Shown in pieces: positions 46,401 through 58,974 of a stretch of DNA of 64,000 bases. Location of the stretch: assembly GCA_020152595.1 (NCBI GenBank), contig JAIGNY010001472.1, positions 549,001 through 613,000 of the forward strand, read 5' to 3'. Position numbers and translations under genes: made by a program. Origin of the DNA: Chiridota heheva. Lineage: Eukaryota; Echinodermata; Holothuroidea; Apodida; Chiridotidae. Position 1 is the first letter of the stretch, and the number at the start of each line of letters is the position of its first letter. A model generated the notes under the pieces. It was not told the origin of the DNA. It was given only the letters and a program-made list of their open reading frames with translations, and did not search any database.

Positions 46401-47085
46401 CAAATAAAGTGTCACAATAAAAGCGTTCAATTGTGTTGTAGGATATATTTCTTTCCACGTTAACACGATAGCTAGCATTCAAGAAAATGTATTTGTTTGT
46501 CTCCGCTCCGAAGATTGTTAAACTAATTCTTCATAGCGCAGCAACAAGGCCTTATAATTTAAAATAAGTCATACTATTTGTGTTATATGCATCAAAACCT
46601 CATTCGTTAGAGTTATAATCTATCACATTCACCACTTAAAGTGACAAATACAAAAATCACATTACGCTATTACTTAACGGCTGCATATTTCAAAGCAGTT
46701 TTAAAATCCGTTCACTGTACATTCTTCGATCTCCTAATCGGGAAATCTTCTTACCTGCTTACCGGGATCGTAGACCGGACTGCAGAAAGTGCTGTTTTTC
46801 CCCCTTCTCCGTATGCGTTTCACAGCGGTGATAACCTTCATATATTAATGGTTATGAACGTATACCAATCTGTCAAAGATTCAGCGAAAATCAATATTCA
46901 CCTCGTATTGTACTTTGTTATTGCTTCCAGATGTTTTAATCAAGTAGAAAGTAAAGCTTGTTGTCTGGTTTTACATTACTACAAGTCATCAGCATTATAC
47001 CATGACCCATATACTGAACTTGCAATATAATATATTCTAAATTTAGCTAAACTCTACACTGAACAACCCTACAGGTCCTCTGTTT
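46401..47085. other. No recognised gene; one 129-codon open frame
   Basis: 46641-47030 is open for 129 codons from ATG. The translation has no domain I recognise, no signal peptide and no repeat. In AT-rich noncoding DNA an open frame of this length can occur by chance, so I do not call it a gene. Confidence 0.3.
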
Positions 47086-47089
47086 AAAG

Positions 47090-47300
47090 GGGATATCAAC
47101 ATAATGTTGCCCAGCAAGTCATCTTATCATTGGTATGATTTCAACACAAAATAAAACAAAATGATATGCGTCCATGTTACAACTTCAAACTTGGGTAACT
47201 AGAGATTGGAATGAGATTTTATGATGGGGTTTTCGGTGAATAATTGTTTGTAGTTTTGTATCATATATCACGCTAGAATATTTGACTTGATCTTTCCTTT
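47090..47300. mobile_element. Possible short TTAA MITE
   Basis: TTAA at 47086-47089 is followed by AGGGGATATCAAC. The reverse complement of the right side near 47285-47302 reads TTAAAGGAAAGATCAAG. Pairing covers only about 13 imperfect bases. Low support. Confidence 0.35.
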
Positions 47301-47568
47301 AAGAATAACATTTAGAAAAGTGTGTGATGATGTCTTCAGTACTCTTTTAAATGGTCAATATTTTCGTGGTAATACTTCAAATGGGGCATCCAACTAGCAA
47401 CTAGAGAATGGTTAAGTTTTGCAAATCATAACGCTGTTTCAAAAGTTAAGCATTCACATGCTACTGTAATAACCATTGTCAAGTGGTCAATGAAAACACG
47501 GCTTGGAATACAATTAAGGCCTGGGTTGCCGTAAGGTTTTGGCAGGACTAGAGAGTTAGCCTGTTAGG

Positions 47569-47870
47569 CAGTCCGAGAGAGGTCCTAAAATAAGGAACCA
47601 AAAGGTTTCTTAAATTAGGATCTTTTCGTGACATGGACTTCGTCATTTTGTGATATTTCTCATGATGCTTTGCTATAATAACGTTAAAGCCTTATGCAGT
47701 GCTATAAATCTCAAGTTTTAAATAATTGCGAAAAATTGCTTTCATGGTTAAATATTAAGTACTCTCTTTTTTTATGTTTACCGTACCGTTTTTTAAATAT
47801 GAGGAAAAATCAAGAAAAAGCTAGGTTTTTTGACGCCAAACAGTCATTCTAAAAAGTTAAACATTATTTT
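47569..47870 (+). mobile_element. MITE family A, partial copy
   Basis: CAGTCCGAGAG with GGTCCTAAAATAAGGAAC resembles the family A terminus. TTTTGTGATATTTCTCATGA, CTTTGCTAT and AACGTTAAAGCCTTATGCAGTG match the interior of 11183-11670 (11259-11315) very closely. The right end was not found. Confidence 0.75.
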
Positions 47871-48184
47871 GTGACAGTATAACTTTGTCATTAGGATTGC
47901 AGATTCTCAGGAATAATATTACACATCGCAAAACTTTACATTCTATATCACAAAATAGTCTCTTACTTAATCTTTCTGTACATTTTTATCGCAAAATATC
48001 GCAAAACGACTGCAGGATGTATAGTATATCAGGTTTCTGCAAATATGGCCTCTCCCGGACAGTTGGGAATATTCAATCCAAAGAATCTAAAATGAAAATT
48101 GCTGAATATTCAAATAATGTCATCATAAATCATTTGAAGCATTCATGTCTTTAGTTTCTAAAACTATCTGTTTTTGTTTGAAGA

Positions 48185-49665
48185 TTAAGTTTGTAATATT
48201 CTGGCAGACCTCCAATGAGATATGGAAGTCACGTGCAATTGACGTCTATGGCCATTTTATTATTATAAAGAATTGGTTGGCAGGTTGGACACCTACCCAG
48301 ATGTTGTCAATCTTATCCGTATTGACTGAATTATCGTTAATTTTGGACTGAAATTGTTCCAGCTGGCACCAAAAATCCTCAATTTTGGACCAGAAAACTT
48401 AAATTTTAGACCAATAATCTTCAATTTTTGATCAAATATCTCAAATTTTGGATCAAAAAATTTTCAATGTTGGTCCAAAAACATATAATTTTGGGATCGG
48501 TCGAAATTTTCTTTTTTTAACCAAATATTTTCAATTGTGGATCAAAAATCTTTAATTTTGGACCACGTTAGGTAGGTGAACTTCTTTATAACATGATATA
48601 TGCCTATCTAAAAAGAAGGATAGCAAGACACGTTCATTAAATACAGTATATTTTTGCTTGGAATTTGTAATGTTTTGACAAAGCCTCCAATAAGATACGG
48701 ACGTCACATGGCGTCCATGGCTGTTTTATTATTAGGGAGAATTGGTTGTACACTCACCCAGATGTTGGAATTTTTATTCGTATTGATTGAATTATTGTTA
48801 ATTTTGGACTAAAGCTGTCCATTTTGCACTACAAATTCCCAATTTAAGACCAGGCACCCTCAATTTGAGACCAAAGATCTTCACATTTGGACCCAAATAT
48901 CTCAAATTATGGATCGAAAATCTTCAATCATGTCACATTTTGGTTCAAAATCTTGTTTTTTGAACCAAATATCTTCAATTATGGATCGAAAATCTTCAAT
49001 TGTGGATCAAAAATCTTCAATTTTGGACCACGTTAGGTAGGGTGAACCTCTTTATAATAGATATAGGCCTATCTAAAAAGAAAAGTATATTTTTACTTGA
49101 GTATATTATCTTCTGACCAAACCTCCAATGAGATACGGATGTCACATGACGACCAAAAAACTTCAATTTTGGACCACAAATCTTCCATTTTGGACCTTGT
49201 AAGAGAGGTGAACGTTTTAATAAGATGTATTCAAAGAGATGCAGACACCCTAAAATTTGGACCAAAATCTTCAGTTTTGGACCATAAATCTTCGGTTTTT
49301 GAACCTAATATCTCCAATTTTGGATTGAAAATCTTCAACATGTTCAAAAATCTCACATTTGGGTCAAAATCTTCATTTCTTAGCCAAACATCTTCAATTT
49401 TGGAACAAAATTTTTCCATTTTGGACCATATATCTTCAATTATGGACCGAAAATTGTCCAATTTTGGACCACGTTATGGAGGTGAACGTCTTAATAAGAT
49501 GAACGAAAAAATAAAAATGAACGAAAAGCAAAATACGCCCATGATATACAGTATATACTTGTTTGGATTTTGTAATGTTCTGACAGACCTCAATGAGATA
49601 CGGACGTCACATTGCGTCCATGACCGTTTTATCATCATGGAGAATTGGCTGGAGACCCACCAAGG
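48185..49665 (+). repeat. Minisatellite with higher-order units of about 440-475 bp
   Basis: Clusters of degenerate 20-30-bp units (TTCAATTTTGGACCAAAAATC) alternate with longer leaders. The leader marker CCTCCAATGAGATACGG-GTCAC occurs near 48209, 48684, 49122 and 49589. The marker GGACCACGTTA-G-AGGTGAAC occurs near 48560, 49025 and 49466. Spacings of about 441-475 bp show higher-order repetition. Each small unit contains the near-palindrome TTTTGGACCAAAA. Open frames through it (for example 49097-49714) reflect the repeat. Confidence 0.9.
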
Positions 49666-49714
49666 TTTAACCGTTCTGCTGTTCTGCCGTAGGTCTCTAT
49701 ATAATTATAATTAA

Positions 49715-50717
49715 TGGGTCATACTGTGTACGAAATTAATTATTGAGCTTGCAAAATTAAATTAGTGAGGAATATCTTCCCTCATTTTGTCCTTGTCTTG
49801 CGGGCGTAGATTTGAAGGACAAGGTATATAAGCATTTTTATATCATCCGTTATATAACGTTATGAATTGGTGTAAATACCTGCGTGCCCGGGGGTGTTTT
49901 TTGTTAGGTTGGGGGGGGGGGGAGGGGGGTTAAGCCTTTTAAAAACAACTCATTAGGACATTCATCAGTCCTTATTGTGGTCCATGCAATGCTGAAGGAC
50001 TTTGGTCCGAAGTTAACGATAATTCAGTCGATAAAAGTAAAAAATACCAACATCTCTGTTTTTAGGTGTTCAATAATTCATTTAATACTTCAGTTAATTT
50101 TATTTTTTGATTTTGACAAAGTTTGGAGCGATGCGGCATTTGTTTAGGGTGTATAAGCCCCCAATAGTCTTCCTTATAGACTGCCATTGCACTGCTGCGT
50201 GCAGTTTAATCCAACATAGTTTTCAATTTGTTTTTCTATCTTTGGGTAAATTTGAAACACATTCAAAGAACATACTTACTTTGCAGACAAATCTAAAGCT
50301 TTTATTTCACATAAAATCTTGTTTGATATTAAAAGCGAGAAAAATCTGGAGTATTGATGATATACTTCTAGTTCAAGCCGTACATAATTCGACGGACTAT
50401 GTATCTCGAACAATAGCATGATCCAATTGAAATGTATTTATCTCCACGTTCACATAATATTTGACCTTAAATAGTAATTCACCTGTATTATTCAACGATA
50501 TACGATATTGTTATTGCCTTAATCAAGAGACTTTTCCAAGTAAAGTATTGCAATCAAGTCGTTTATTCATCGAAATTCGATTCTCCAAGGCTTTATTTTA
50601 TTGATAAACGTATCAACAATCTGTAGATTAAAACAACTGAATTGATGAGAAAAATACGTCTTAACATCTTTCTATTATTTTGAAAAATTTCAAATATCAA
50701 TCGTCTGTATATTGTGT
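49715..50717. other. No gene recognised
   Basis: AT-rich. A G-run (GGGGGGGGGGGGAGGGGGG) lies at 49911-49928. Confidence 0.4.
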
Positions 50718-50952
50718 TCTACTGTTGAATCTGGGTCAAAGGCTATGATAATATCCAATTTGTTGTACATGTAGTCAACTTCTGCCATTCAAAATATTTG
50801 GAGGATAGATCGAAAAATCATATATGGTAATCAGGCATCTAAGTTTTAAAATGATGAGTTTTGATTGGCTTTTTTGCTGTTTGCATGCTTTTTAGTATAT
50901 TCTAAACAATTTAAACACATGTTGTTTGCTACTTGTCCATATACCTTTATTA
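50718..50952 (+). repeat. Dispersed repeat, copy 2 (paired with 211-462)
   Basis: See 211-462 for the shared blocks; same orientation, moderately diverged. Confidence 0.6.
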
Positions 50953-51618
50953 ACTTGAGATAAACTATGACCTAATAAAGCATTTGAGTGTACTGACATG
51001 CTCACCCTTAACTGCCTAATGTAAAGCGCGTGTTTTAGATCAAGTCTGTTTGTTTAACGTGTGATGTGACTGAGATGTGTGAAGATCAGACGCGTAAAAT
51101 TCTCAACGCGCAAAGCTCTTCCCTGAAAAATGCCTCCCAGTTGAGTTAGGTCACGTGATGAAATCCCTTTATTCCTATGAATTTCATTTTGAAATGTCAT
51201 AATTGCAGATCCAAGTGGACATTGCTTTATGAATGTCTTTGAATAATAATGTATATCGTTCAGTTAAAATGTTAGATACATGAAAAGATGGGCAAAGCGT
51301 GTTCTTCTAAAGTGTAGATTATTCTTTTATACCCCATCTCAATAATAAAAAATAGAAAAATCATATTAATTTACACACAAAAAACAGTAAATTCACGGAA
51401 AATTCCTTTAAAAGATTCCCTACTACGATTCTCTCACATATCTCAATAATTGGATTCTGGGTCACTTCTGGTTGGAGGGTTTACAAATAAATTGACACGG
51501 CAAGAAAGCTTTAGCATACGACTAGTGAGGAACTGGCGCACCGTGGCAGCTTGCCCTTAGAATATCCTTCGATAGTTTTTCACAGTTCCCTACCTTAAAC
51601 TGCTTTCTATACCTTTAA

Positions 51619-52228
51619 AGGATTAGTTCAGTAGTCAATTAAGTCTATTTTATATGAAAGAGGACTTCAAAGGAAACAAAAAAAGTGAATAAAGCGTTGA
51701 AAAATCTTATTCCGTTAAGAAGATATCTAAGTTTAAAGTTTGGTATCATTTGTGTAGAAACGATTGAATTCAGACTAGTTGTAATGTCATAGCTTCAGAT
51801 TCCTCGAAGTATTTATGTATTCTATCATATTATGTCCTGTGATTTTGTTGCTTAAAAACCATAAGATATCAGTGTCAAAAAAGTAGTAGAACTGAATATA
51901 GGAAGGTATTCATTATATTGGTATACCATCTGAAGAAAGGTCGAGAAAAACTGATTTAAATTAGATAATTAAAAAATAATTTAAATAGTGAAGAATTAAA
52001 TAAACATTCTTTAAAATACATTAACAATTGTTTAAAATGTGAGGATGAATACAACAACTTTCCATAGTAGACTTACTTCGCCAGTAATTTCTACACAAAT
52101 AAGGTAGAGTTTTAAACTTCAATATTTACTTAACGGAATAAGACTTTTGAACACTTTCTTCACACTGTTGTTTCTTTTGCAGTCCACTTTCATATAAAAG
52201 GGACTTGCGTGACCACTGAACTAATTCT
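51619..52228. mobile_element. TTAA-flanked MITE (AGGATTAGTTCAG type), complete
   Basis: Exact TTAA at 51615-51618 and 52229-52232. The left end AGGATTAGTTCAGTAGTCA pairs with the reverse complement of the right end, AGAATTAGTTCAGTGGTCA. Pairing continues through TATATGAAAG-GGACT-CAAA-GAAACAA, then TTGAAAA / TTCAAAAGTCTTATTCCGTTAAG, TTAAAGTTTG and TTTGTGTAGAAA. Length is 610 bp. No coding content. Best representative of the family that includes 18942-19431. Confidence 0.9.
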
Positions 52229-52232
52229 TTAA

Positions 52233-53660
52233 GTAGTATACGTTACAGCAATATTGAAGCCTTTAAAAGATGCTTCAATTATAAGCAATAAGATTGTGTA
52301 TCAGATTCAAATTGCTTCCCTTTATTAACAAAACGCCTACCAGTCAGTTTTCCTTCACAAATGCCTGCGACATGGTGGTAAGCATGCTTTAGGGATGGAA
52401 TAAAACTTTTTTTACAATTGAGAGGATGTTTTACTACTAATATCATGATATATTCTAAAAATTAAGAACGATGGTCGATTTTTCAGCCTGAATAGGTACT
52501 CTTTGATCATTTTGTTGTACATTATAGTTTACACGTGCCTATTTGGTTCATCCCTGCATGGAACCAAGCACCCTAACATACAATGCAAGTAGCTAAAACT
52601 ATAAATTATTACCAACATTCCCCCAAAACAGCCAAAAAATATTTCTGAAATTAACTTCAAGCGTTTTTCTCTTGTAAACAGCTACCTTAATTAGCTCCCT
52701 TTTTAAGGATTTCAGCACTTTTTTTAGCACTTTAGCAAAAACGTACAGGCTATACATTTGTGCTTCTTGTTTAAATGAAATTACTAGAAAGTATAGAATG
52801 TTTTCTGTCTGTTTGTTACTATATTGGCTTGAAAGACGTTTGTAAAAAGCTATTAGTCGTGCTTATTTACTGTTCGTTCTAGAGTATTCCACAATAATTT
52901 TTCAATTTCATGAATTAATCTTTGGAGAAGTGCTTTCACTTCATACTTCTGAAGTACTTTGTGCAAATAAATAGTATCGCCATAAATAGCTAAAAGTTGA
53001 TAATGGATTGTTAAGTTGCTGGTACAGCTTTGTGTAGTGTTGCTGTGGTGCCTATCAAACCATACCGCAAAGATTATATTTGAGTTAAATGGGAATCATA
53101 TGCAAGAAAAAAAATGCATTGGAATGCGTTGGAAGTGTTTGATATAACTCGTTTCACTATAAATGGCAGTTCCCTGATCTGCTGATATACATGTAACACA
53201 TATCTCTGAACATAATACAATTACGAACTCTTAGTCATATATAATTAGAGAATGTATTACACTGAATGATATCACAATTGCAAATTGTAGACAAACCGAT
53301 TAAAACCTTACATGATTTGTGGAATATCAAATGAACACCAAGAAAAATTGTTGTTATGCTCACGAGATGGGGTGGGAGAGTATGGTGACTAAACTAGCTA
53401 TGTCAGTGTTGGACACATACACATAAACAGATTTCAGAGAGTGCGGTGTGTATGAAAGTTGCCAATTTATGCAACTGCTTAATCAATTTGGGTGTGTTTT
53501 GGTACAAGCATGGTTGTACATGGGGAAAATTTTGAAACAACTTCTTCCTTTCCCATGCCACCTCATCTAGAAACGGAATTGCCCAGATGTGAGAAACAGG
53601 CCGTGTATATGTAAGCATAAATATAATTGGGTGAAAAACCAAATGAATCATGGAAAACGG
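52233..53660. other. No gene recognised
   Basis: AT-rich sequence with no domain, repeat or element signature that I can support. Confidence 0.4.
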
Positions 53661-53790
53661 GGATGTTGACAATTGTTATTCTTACCGACTGAATTATCTA
53701 TAATTTTGGGCCGAAACCTTTCCCAAAATCCTCTATTTTGGACCTGGACCTGACAACCTCAATTTTAGATCAAAAATCTTATTTGAAGAA
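53661..53790 (+). repeat. TTTTGGACC minisatellite fragment with its leader
   Basis: GATGTTGACAATTGTTATTC, ACTGAATTAT and TAATTTTGGGCC match the leader-to-array junction at 48301-48345. Three decayed short units follow. An isolated piece of the 48185-49665 satellite. Confidence 0.8.
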
Positions 53791-53937
53791 AGCGCCCATT
53801 GAAACACGGACGGGATGAAACTGCCAGTCACATGTTTATTCCGTTTAAAGAACGTTCCTTGTATTACGCAATCATTTGACCACAAATTTTGTTATAAGAC
53901 GAGGTGGAGTAACGTGGAAATGAAAAAGAAAACTTTT

Positions 53938-54145
53938 CAGTGGCTGCTTGTCAATGTCATGTAATCGTTCATGTGTTTTGTAAAATGCCACAGGCACTTA
54001 AAACCAGGATGGAGTAGTGTTCAAGGGGCGGAATGAAACTGTCCAGTGGCTGCTTGTCAATGTCACGTAATTGTTCATGCGGTTACTAGAATGTCAAAGG
54101 CACAGAAAACCAGGACGGTATAGCGTTAGAAAGGCGGATTCTGTA
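53938..54145 (+). repeat. Tandem duplication of about 106 bp
   Basis: CAGTGGCTGCTTGTCAATGTC anchors at 53938 and 54044. Both units end with AAACCAGGA-GG-GTAG. Divergence is about 15% by eye. Confidence 0.85.
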
Positions 54146-54258
54146 ATGTTGAATTTTGGACCAAATATCTCTAAGTTTGGATCGAAAATCTACAACTTTG
54201 GTTCAGAAATCTCAAACATCCTCAATTTGTGACCATAACTCTTCAATTTTTTAAATAA
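54146..54258 (+). repeat. TTTTGGACC minisatellite fragment
   Basis: TTGAATTTTGGACCAAATATC, TTTGGATCGAAAATC and TTTGGTTCAGAAATC units: another dispersed block of the 48185-49665 satellite family. Confidence 0.8.
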
Positions 54259-57200
54259 TGAATAGAAATATCTTTCCCTTTGTTTCGCCGAATTCGCATT
54301 GTACACGACTTCCGAGCATGGGAGCTTACTAGAAAAACATTTGTGCCTAAAAAGTGGTGCAATTTTATTTGCACCACAATTTTGAAATTAAGGCCAGAAA
54401 GTGAACCCTTCCGATAATAGCAAACCTAGCCAAATAGTACACTTCGAACAACGTTCTCCAGCTTATTCGGATCAACTTGCCCATATCTTTACAGTCCTGG
54501 AGTTGCCTTATAAATTGGGCCATATAAAAGATCTAATTAATTGTACTATGGCATTATTCTGTAAATGCGCAGTGGCCTCGATTTATACGTCAGCTATCGT
54601 GATTAGTCTTTGTGCAGGCTGTTCTTCGGCCCCTTATTTATTTTGCAAAAATCTGTATAAATGCGAACACAAAAACGCATAAGAAGACAATGAAAAACTT
54701 TATGGTAAAATAATATCCACACATACCCTTCATTTCAAAGAAAGAAAAAATATTGTTCTACTCGAGAAAACTGCACTGCATTATATTGCAGTACAGTATA
54801 CAGTAACTGTGTGTATATTATGTACGTACGGTGAGAATTTAATAACTTCGGCGAAAGTTCGTTAAATTATGCAATGTGCACAATTGTCTTACTGTTGTTC
54901 GTGTTATCACTGTCTGTTTACTGTCATTGTTTGGACAGTCGGATGTCACTGACAAGTGACTGTCAGCTTAGGCAGAGGATTTATTGTTTAATTTTTCGCA
55001 AGTTTATCTGAAGCTGGTGAAAAAGATGGACAATAAACTGCTGTACAAACGTCATTATAGTGCAAAAGACAATTGTGAGCTACCATTTCTCATGATATAC
55101 GTTACAGCACACTGCTTGAAAAGGATTTATGTTAGGCTCTTACAATTATCACCTTTCTCCATACAAAAAATACATTTAACATTGAACAATTCTTTCTTTC
55201 TTAGAAACACGTTTACTCTAAAAACTAAATAATATAGGCTAAACGCAAATTTGAATAATTTCCAAGAAAGTTATTGACAAAACACAAACAGTGCTAGTGA
55301 TATATTGCTATGCACAGGCAGATATAGACTAGACAGCTAGATAACACTAAACGTACACGTTGTACAAGCCGCGGTGATGGGTGATGACACCAGATATGTG
55401 TATGCCGAAGCCAATACGCAAACCTCGCATATATCAAACGACTTTTTTGCAGACTAAGTAAACATTTTCTTTTGTGTTTTTTGAGAAAATGACACGATAG
55501 AATTTGTAACAAGTGAAAAGTTTTGATTATTAATAGTCTACATGCAAGTTTAAGTTTCATGCCGTTCATCGACAAAGCACAAAGGTTATGGACATTTTAA
55601 GGAAATCTGTATACCTTCACTGTTAGCGCAAATGATGAGTCATTTGCGAGGTCACGGATTATAAATAAGAAGGACTTATTTATTTTGAGAAACCCAATTT
55701 ATAAGGTAGCTCCCGGACTTTATATACAAAAGAAAAAAGACTGAAACTCGAACACAAACAATCCAAGAATTTAAGACAGGACAAAAGGAACAGGAATTAA
55801 ACTGATACTCCCCACACGTGGGGCTGATTTTGATACAGTGGTATAGGCAAAATAACCACTTGTTTCTCCTATCCATCTCCACATCATTCTTTGGATATAA
55901 TCTAATATTTCATTATTTTGTTTAAGTTTCTCCGAAATGATATTACATAAACACGATAAAGATTTGAATAAGGTATTTATCTATAATCATTGGTTCATAT
56001 TAAAGTTATCACTAATACGTCGATCCAAATTTCATCAGATATAAGGTTGAAGTTCAGGTTCAGAAGTTGGAAGTTACTCAATCACGGGCTCATTACAAAA
56101 CGTATTACCTTCCAGGGGACAAATCGTTAAGTTGAACACTTTTTTATCTTCCTTGAGGTGCTTTTGTGGTCTTCATGAAGTGAATACCAATTAAACAATT
56201 TTAATATCTTTACTAAAGTTACTTGAGAGCACTTGTATCTCGAGGCTCTAAGGAATATTTGAAGATTATTTTGCCAAACCCCAAATTATTGATTGCTATT
56301 TGATACAAAATCAATATAGAACTCTTGACATGTTGACTAAAAATTTGATAAGCCAACTCTTAACAAACACGATAATCATCAATACAAAAAATACCTCAAG
56401 AATTTTTTCTTTGCAGTCATATTTCATTAGGGAACTCATTTAGACAGCTGGAATGAAAACGGAAATAAAAAGAACGTGAACAAAAGTTACAGCATTAATA
56501 TTGGTAATCTCACCAGCGTGTGCGCATTTTCTTCAGTGTAAGATGTCTGTTCAGATCTGTTCTAGACCTACATGCTTTTCGACTTGGAAGATTTGATTTT
56601 GTGGATACCATGAGTCTTAATTAAACCCTCTTTTGCAGACCCTCGTTAAGATGACGACTGCATTTCAATATCAAATCGAAATACTTACGCCAGCATGGTA
56701 CCGTATTTTTGAGATACTGTTGTGATGTGTATATTTAACGTATCAATGTCACATGTATAAGCTAATTATACACTACCTCGTTAGCAAACGGCCTTCTCAG
56801 TTTGAATTCACTCTGGGTTACAGACAGGATACTGATTTTGTATAAACAGCTGAGTTTTCTGCCATAGTCCTTATGATAACACACTGATGCTTTTGTTTAT
56901 GTGGAAAATATTTGATTAATCTACATTTAGCTAGGAGAAATGAAGACAGAATCATCATGGACACTCTTTTCATATTTTAACTATTGTATACAAAAAGTAC
57001 AACATTGAATTGGAGGAATCGTGCAAATGAATATTAATTGTGATTGTGGTGAGCAAGATTAACTAAAGGTGTGATATTTGACAATGCAGTAATAGCTGTT
57101 AAATATAACGGTTTTGTGAAAACGAATGGAAATGGATATCCTTGAAGCTGTTTGATAAAAGCTGACTTCATTTGTGATAACTAAAATGCATTCATACTGT

Positions 57201-58609
57201 TGTATATTTACTTCGCATTTCACACAATTTCTGTAAAGCAGGACTGTTACTCAACGGATTCGGTGATCGACTAATTATATAAATTCAATCTTATGTGAAA
57301 AGATACTGTTAGTATAAATGGTATGGATTAATGTTTTGAAATTCAAGAAAACCTTTAGATAAACATTGTAAAGAAATCATCAAATTGAATTTTAAGGAGA
57401 AAACTGGGAAGAATGTAACGTTAGTGATTGGATGTAGACATCAGTAATATTCAAAGGCAACGTTTCATGTATTTTGATGCAATACAGTAGAAGAATCAGA
57501 TTGACTGGACTGCCTAAAGGTAAGAAACGAACACTATCGAAGGAAAATTAATGCATATTTTTGTTAAAGACATTTTTCAAAATTTAAAGAACGCCATGGG
57601 AAACCAACGTGGAGATTTTGTGGCTTCAAGAAAAGAGTTATCACGTTAATTTGTATGTTTATGCCTGTATGCATCTTTCCATTTCAGATGTATTACTTAA
57701 TGCATGAATTATTTCATTTCGTGATTAAAATGATCATACAGTCAAAATAGGCTTGTATTGTGTACTACAATCAAAGAAAGATTTACACATCAAATTTACG
57801 ACAATGTTTATTGTACTAACAGTTTGAATTTACTCTAATGTATCTATTTTTCTAAGGAAAAGCGTGTTTCACAGCTATGTTGTAATGTCATTCTCAGTAG
57901 TGTAATTGGGCGTAACTCGAAGGTAAATTTTTCGGGCAGTTAGTTAAGATATTCCTCTTGTTAACCACTAAGACCAAATCAAACCGATGAGTAAAATTTT
58001 TTAAGAAACGCAGTAATATAAAATCCGCCGATGGTCGATGCATTTTGTCTGTCTCCTCACATTTCCTTTAATTATTTGGGTCGCCACGGATAATAAGCAC
58101 TTTCTGATCAATCTTTGCTATCTTTACCTGTTTACCGCTCGTTCCATCCCGATGGCGAATTAGTATGATACTCAATATTTTTTGATTGCATCCGTAATTT
58201 GTCCTTGAAAACAAATATCACACACTCTTGACTTTCTCTACATTTTAAGAACGTACTTGACCATTTGAGACGATGGTTTGATATACCAGGATGTAGTTAT
58301 AATAATACATTTGACAAGGAAGGAGGTCATACTATAATTAGCTGTATTTTTGTTAAAAGCCTGCGCTTTGTGTGATGAATATCGCCCTCATTCCTATCAG
58401 GGTTATTGCAAATTAGTTCAGAGCTAGGGATTTTATGGTGAATTTTTAAGGACTTTATTTCTAAACAAAAATCTACAGATAGCTATATATATTATCATAT
58501 GTTATTCTTTATTGTGTTGAATATATCAAGATTATATAAACATCAAGACCCATTTTTGAGTCTAACAGACTAAAATGTGTAGAAATAAGACGCTTGAAGT
58601 AATCCTGTT
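54259..58609. other. Over 4 kb with no recognised feature
   Basis: AT-rich and apparently single copy. Scattered short open frames (54401-54682, 54984-55232 and 55294-55575 minus) show no domain I recognise. I see no inverted termini, tandem structure or splice-supported exon. It could be intron or regulatory DNA, but nothing visible supports a specific role. Confidence 0.45.
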
Positions 58610-58953
58610 AAGCTCCATTTGAGCTAGACTAGGATTGAATCTAGGCTGGAAGTAGATGAACACCGGGTTTTCACCCTACTCTTTTCGAGAAGTGTTCAGA
58701 GAATCAGGTAGGGTGTAGCTGTCGTACCATCGGGACCGACGGCTTAAGGTCTCTTTCGAAGGACGGCGAGCGCCATCCAACCATTGCCCACTTCTCTAAT
58801 ACTGAAAGGAGAGCAGGAGCTGCAAACGACGTACTACTTTGATGTTCGGCATATCGGTCTGCATAGCTACAGAAAAACTAGTGACCGAGGCTTGTACCGG
58901 TACATCCAGCATATCAGTTGATCGCTCTACCAACTGAGCTACCTACTCGCCCA
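58610..58953 (-). mobile_element. tRNA-derived SINE of a second family
   Basis: On the minus strand it starts GGCGAGTAGGTAGCTCAG, with a canonical A-box TAGCTCAGTTGGTAGAG (plus 58925-58941) and a slightly degenerate B-box GGTACAAGCCT (plus 58888-58898). The body contains GACCTTAAGCCGTCGGTCCC and ends with CTCGAAAAGAGTAGGGTG then AAACCCGGTGTTCATC. Both resemble tail motifs I associate with echinoderm SINEs. No target duplication was identified. It lies head to head with the LINE remnant at 58975. This is a SINE head, not a functional tRNA gene. Confidence 0.85.
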
Positions 58954-58974
58954 AGACATGAATACAACCAAGAG

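Noticed and set aside
46641-47030. 129-codon open frame
   Set aside because: No recognised domain, composition like surrounding noncoding DNA. Too weak to call a gene without transcript evidence.
49097-49714. 205-codon open frame with SSILDHKSSILD repeats
   Set aside because: It follows the TTTTGGACC minisatellite. Peptide repetition mirrors DNA repetition, and neighbouring units are not open.
58880-58953. Functional tRNA gene on the minus strand
   Set aside because: A-box is canonical but the acceptor and anticodon arms do not pair properly, the B-box is degenerate, and a SINE body follows.
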